Part shown: positions 63,951 to 64,000 of the stretch, in pieces
Layout: each line of letters opens with the position of its first letter
Position numbering within the stretch: position 1 is the stretch's first letter
NCBI GenBank assembly: GCA_964386865.1
Contig: CAYLUN010000002.1
Coordinates: forward strand, 132,592 to 196,591
Source of the DNA: CAYLUN01 sp964386865
GTDB lineage: Bacteria; Verrucomicrobiota; Kiritimatiellia; RFP12; UBA1067
DNA length: 64,000 nucleotides
Direction: 5' to 3'
Program-made: the position numbers and the translations under genes
Notes under the pieces: generated by a model
What the model was told of the DNA's origin: nothing
What the model saw: only the letters and a program-made list of their open reading frames with translations
The model's database searches: none

Positions 63951-64000
63951 GCCGCTCCCCAAAAACTGGACGGGGTGCTAAGATATAATCCGGTCAGTGA
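63948..64000 (+). mobile_element. Probable left end of an IS3-family insertion sequence
   Basis: From TGA at 63948 the sequence changes to TGAGCCGCTCCCCAAAAACT, which resembles IS3-family terminal inverted repeats (TG start, run of C, AAAA, TGGAC). A perfect TATAAT lies at 63984-63989, as expected for transposase transcription into the unseen right side. No transposase start is visible before the window ends. The element identity rests on remembered end patterns only. Confidence 0.45.

Overview
The window looks like chromosome from a diderm (Gram-negative type) bacterium of the PVC superphylum, most like the Kiritimatiellota or neighbouring Verrucomicrobiota/Lentisphaerota. This is inferred from gene content, not from a search. 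The pointers are strongly G+C-rich coding sequence, secreted PA14 and F5/8-type C proteins, an HzsA-like protein with haem-binding CxxCH motifs, fucosidases of families GH29 and GH95, a eukaryote-type (GH13_8-like) branching enzyme, an LpxC homologue and a TonB-dependent receptor.

Layout. 1-2.2 kb (minus): a partial TPR lipoprotein, a 29-residue ribosomal-type protein of the bS22/AURKAIP1 family, and hisG. 2.3-6.7 kb (plus): a Cys-rich DUF3795-like protein, a cobalamin methionine synthase split into two overlapping genes, and a rubredoxin. 6.7-11.6 kb: a PA14 membrane protein facing an HzsA-like secreted protein, with overlapping 3' ends. 11.8-15.2 kb: rplM-rpsI and a DEAD-box helicase with repetitive tails. 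15.3-22.7 kb: two large secreted carbohydrate-active-type proteins flanking a small, A+T-richer DinJ/YoeB toxin-antitoxin locus in which both genes are frameshifted. 22.8-27.9 kb: envelope and uptake genes (short ComEC, MurC-like ligase, thioredoxin-like protein, divergent LpxC-like protein).

28.4-45.2 kb is the most coherent block: carB-carA on minus and purF-gltB-gltD-pyrG-purC plus a NifA-like sigma-54 activator on plus. CarA, PurF, GltB and PyrG all use glutamine amide nitrogen, and GltBD links glutamine back to glutamate. A near-consensus -24/-12 (sigma-54) promoter sits at the right distance upstream of carB, so the activator in the same block may control this nitrogen-assimilation/nucleotide module.

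45.3-50.8 kb: a second rubredoxin, trmB, tRNA-Lys(CTT) and tRNA-Gly(GCC) on minus, then a small coiled-coil protein, glgA and glgB on plus. 50.9-57.3 kb (minus): a two-gene fucosidase operon with ATGA overlap, encoding a 1232-residue protein with two GH29 domains and a GH95-like enzyme. 57.4-62.3 kb (plus): SGNH hydrolase, TonB-dependent receptor, a terpenoid-toroid-fold protein and a ThuA-domain protein.

62.4-64 kb is visibly less G+C-rich and probably acquired. A membrane-anchored coiled-coil protein overlaps a reading frame without any ordinary start codon, whose middle weakly resembles the Hsp70/actin fold. That frame appears to be cut by an insertion-sequence end whose first three bases supply its stop codon. 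This incomplete pair is the best candidate for an undescribed system, but its right half lies outside the window.
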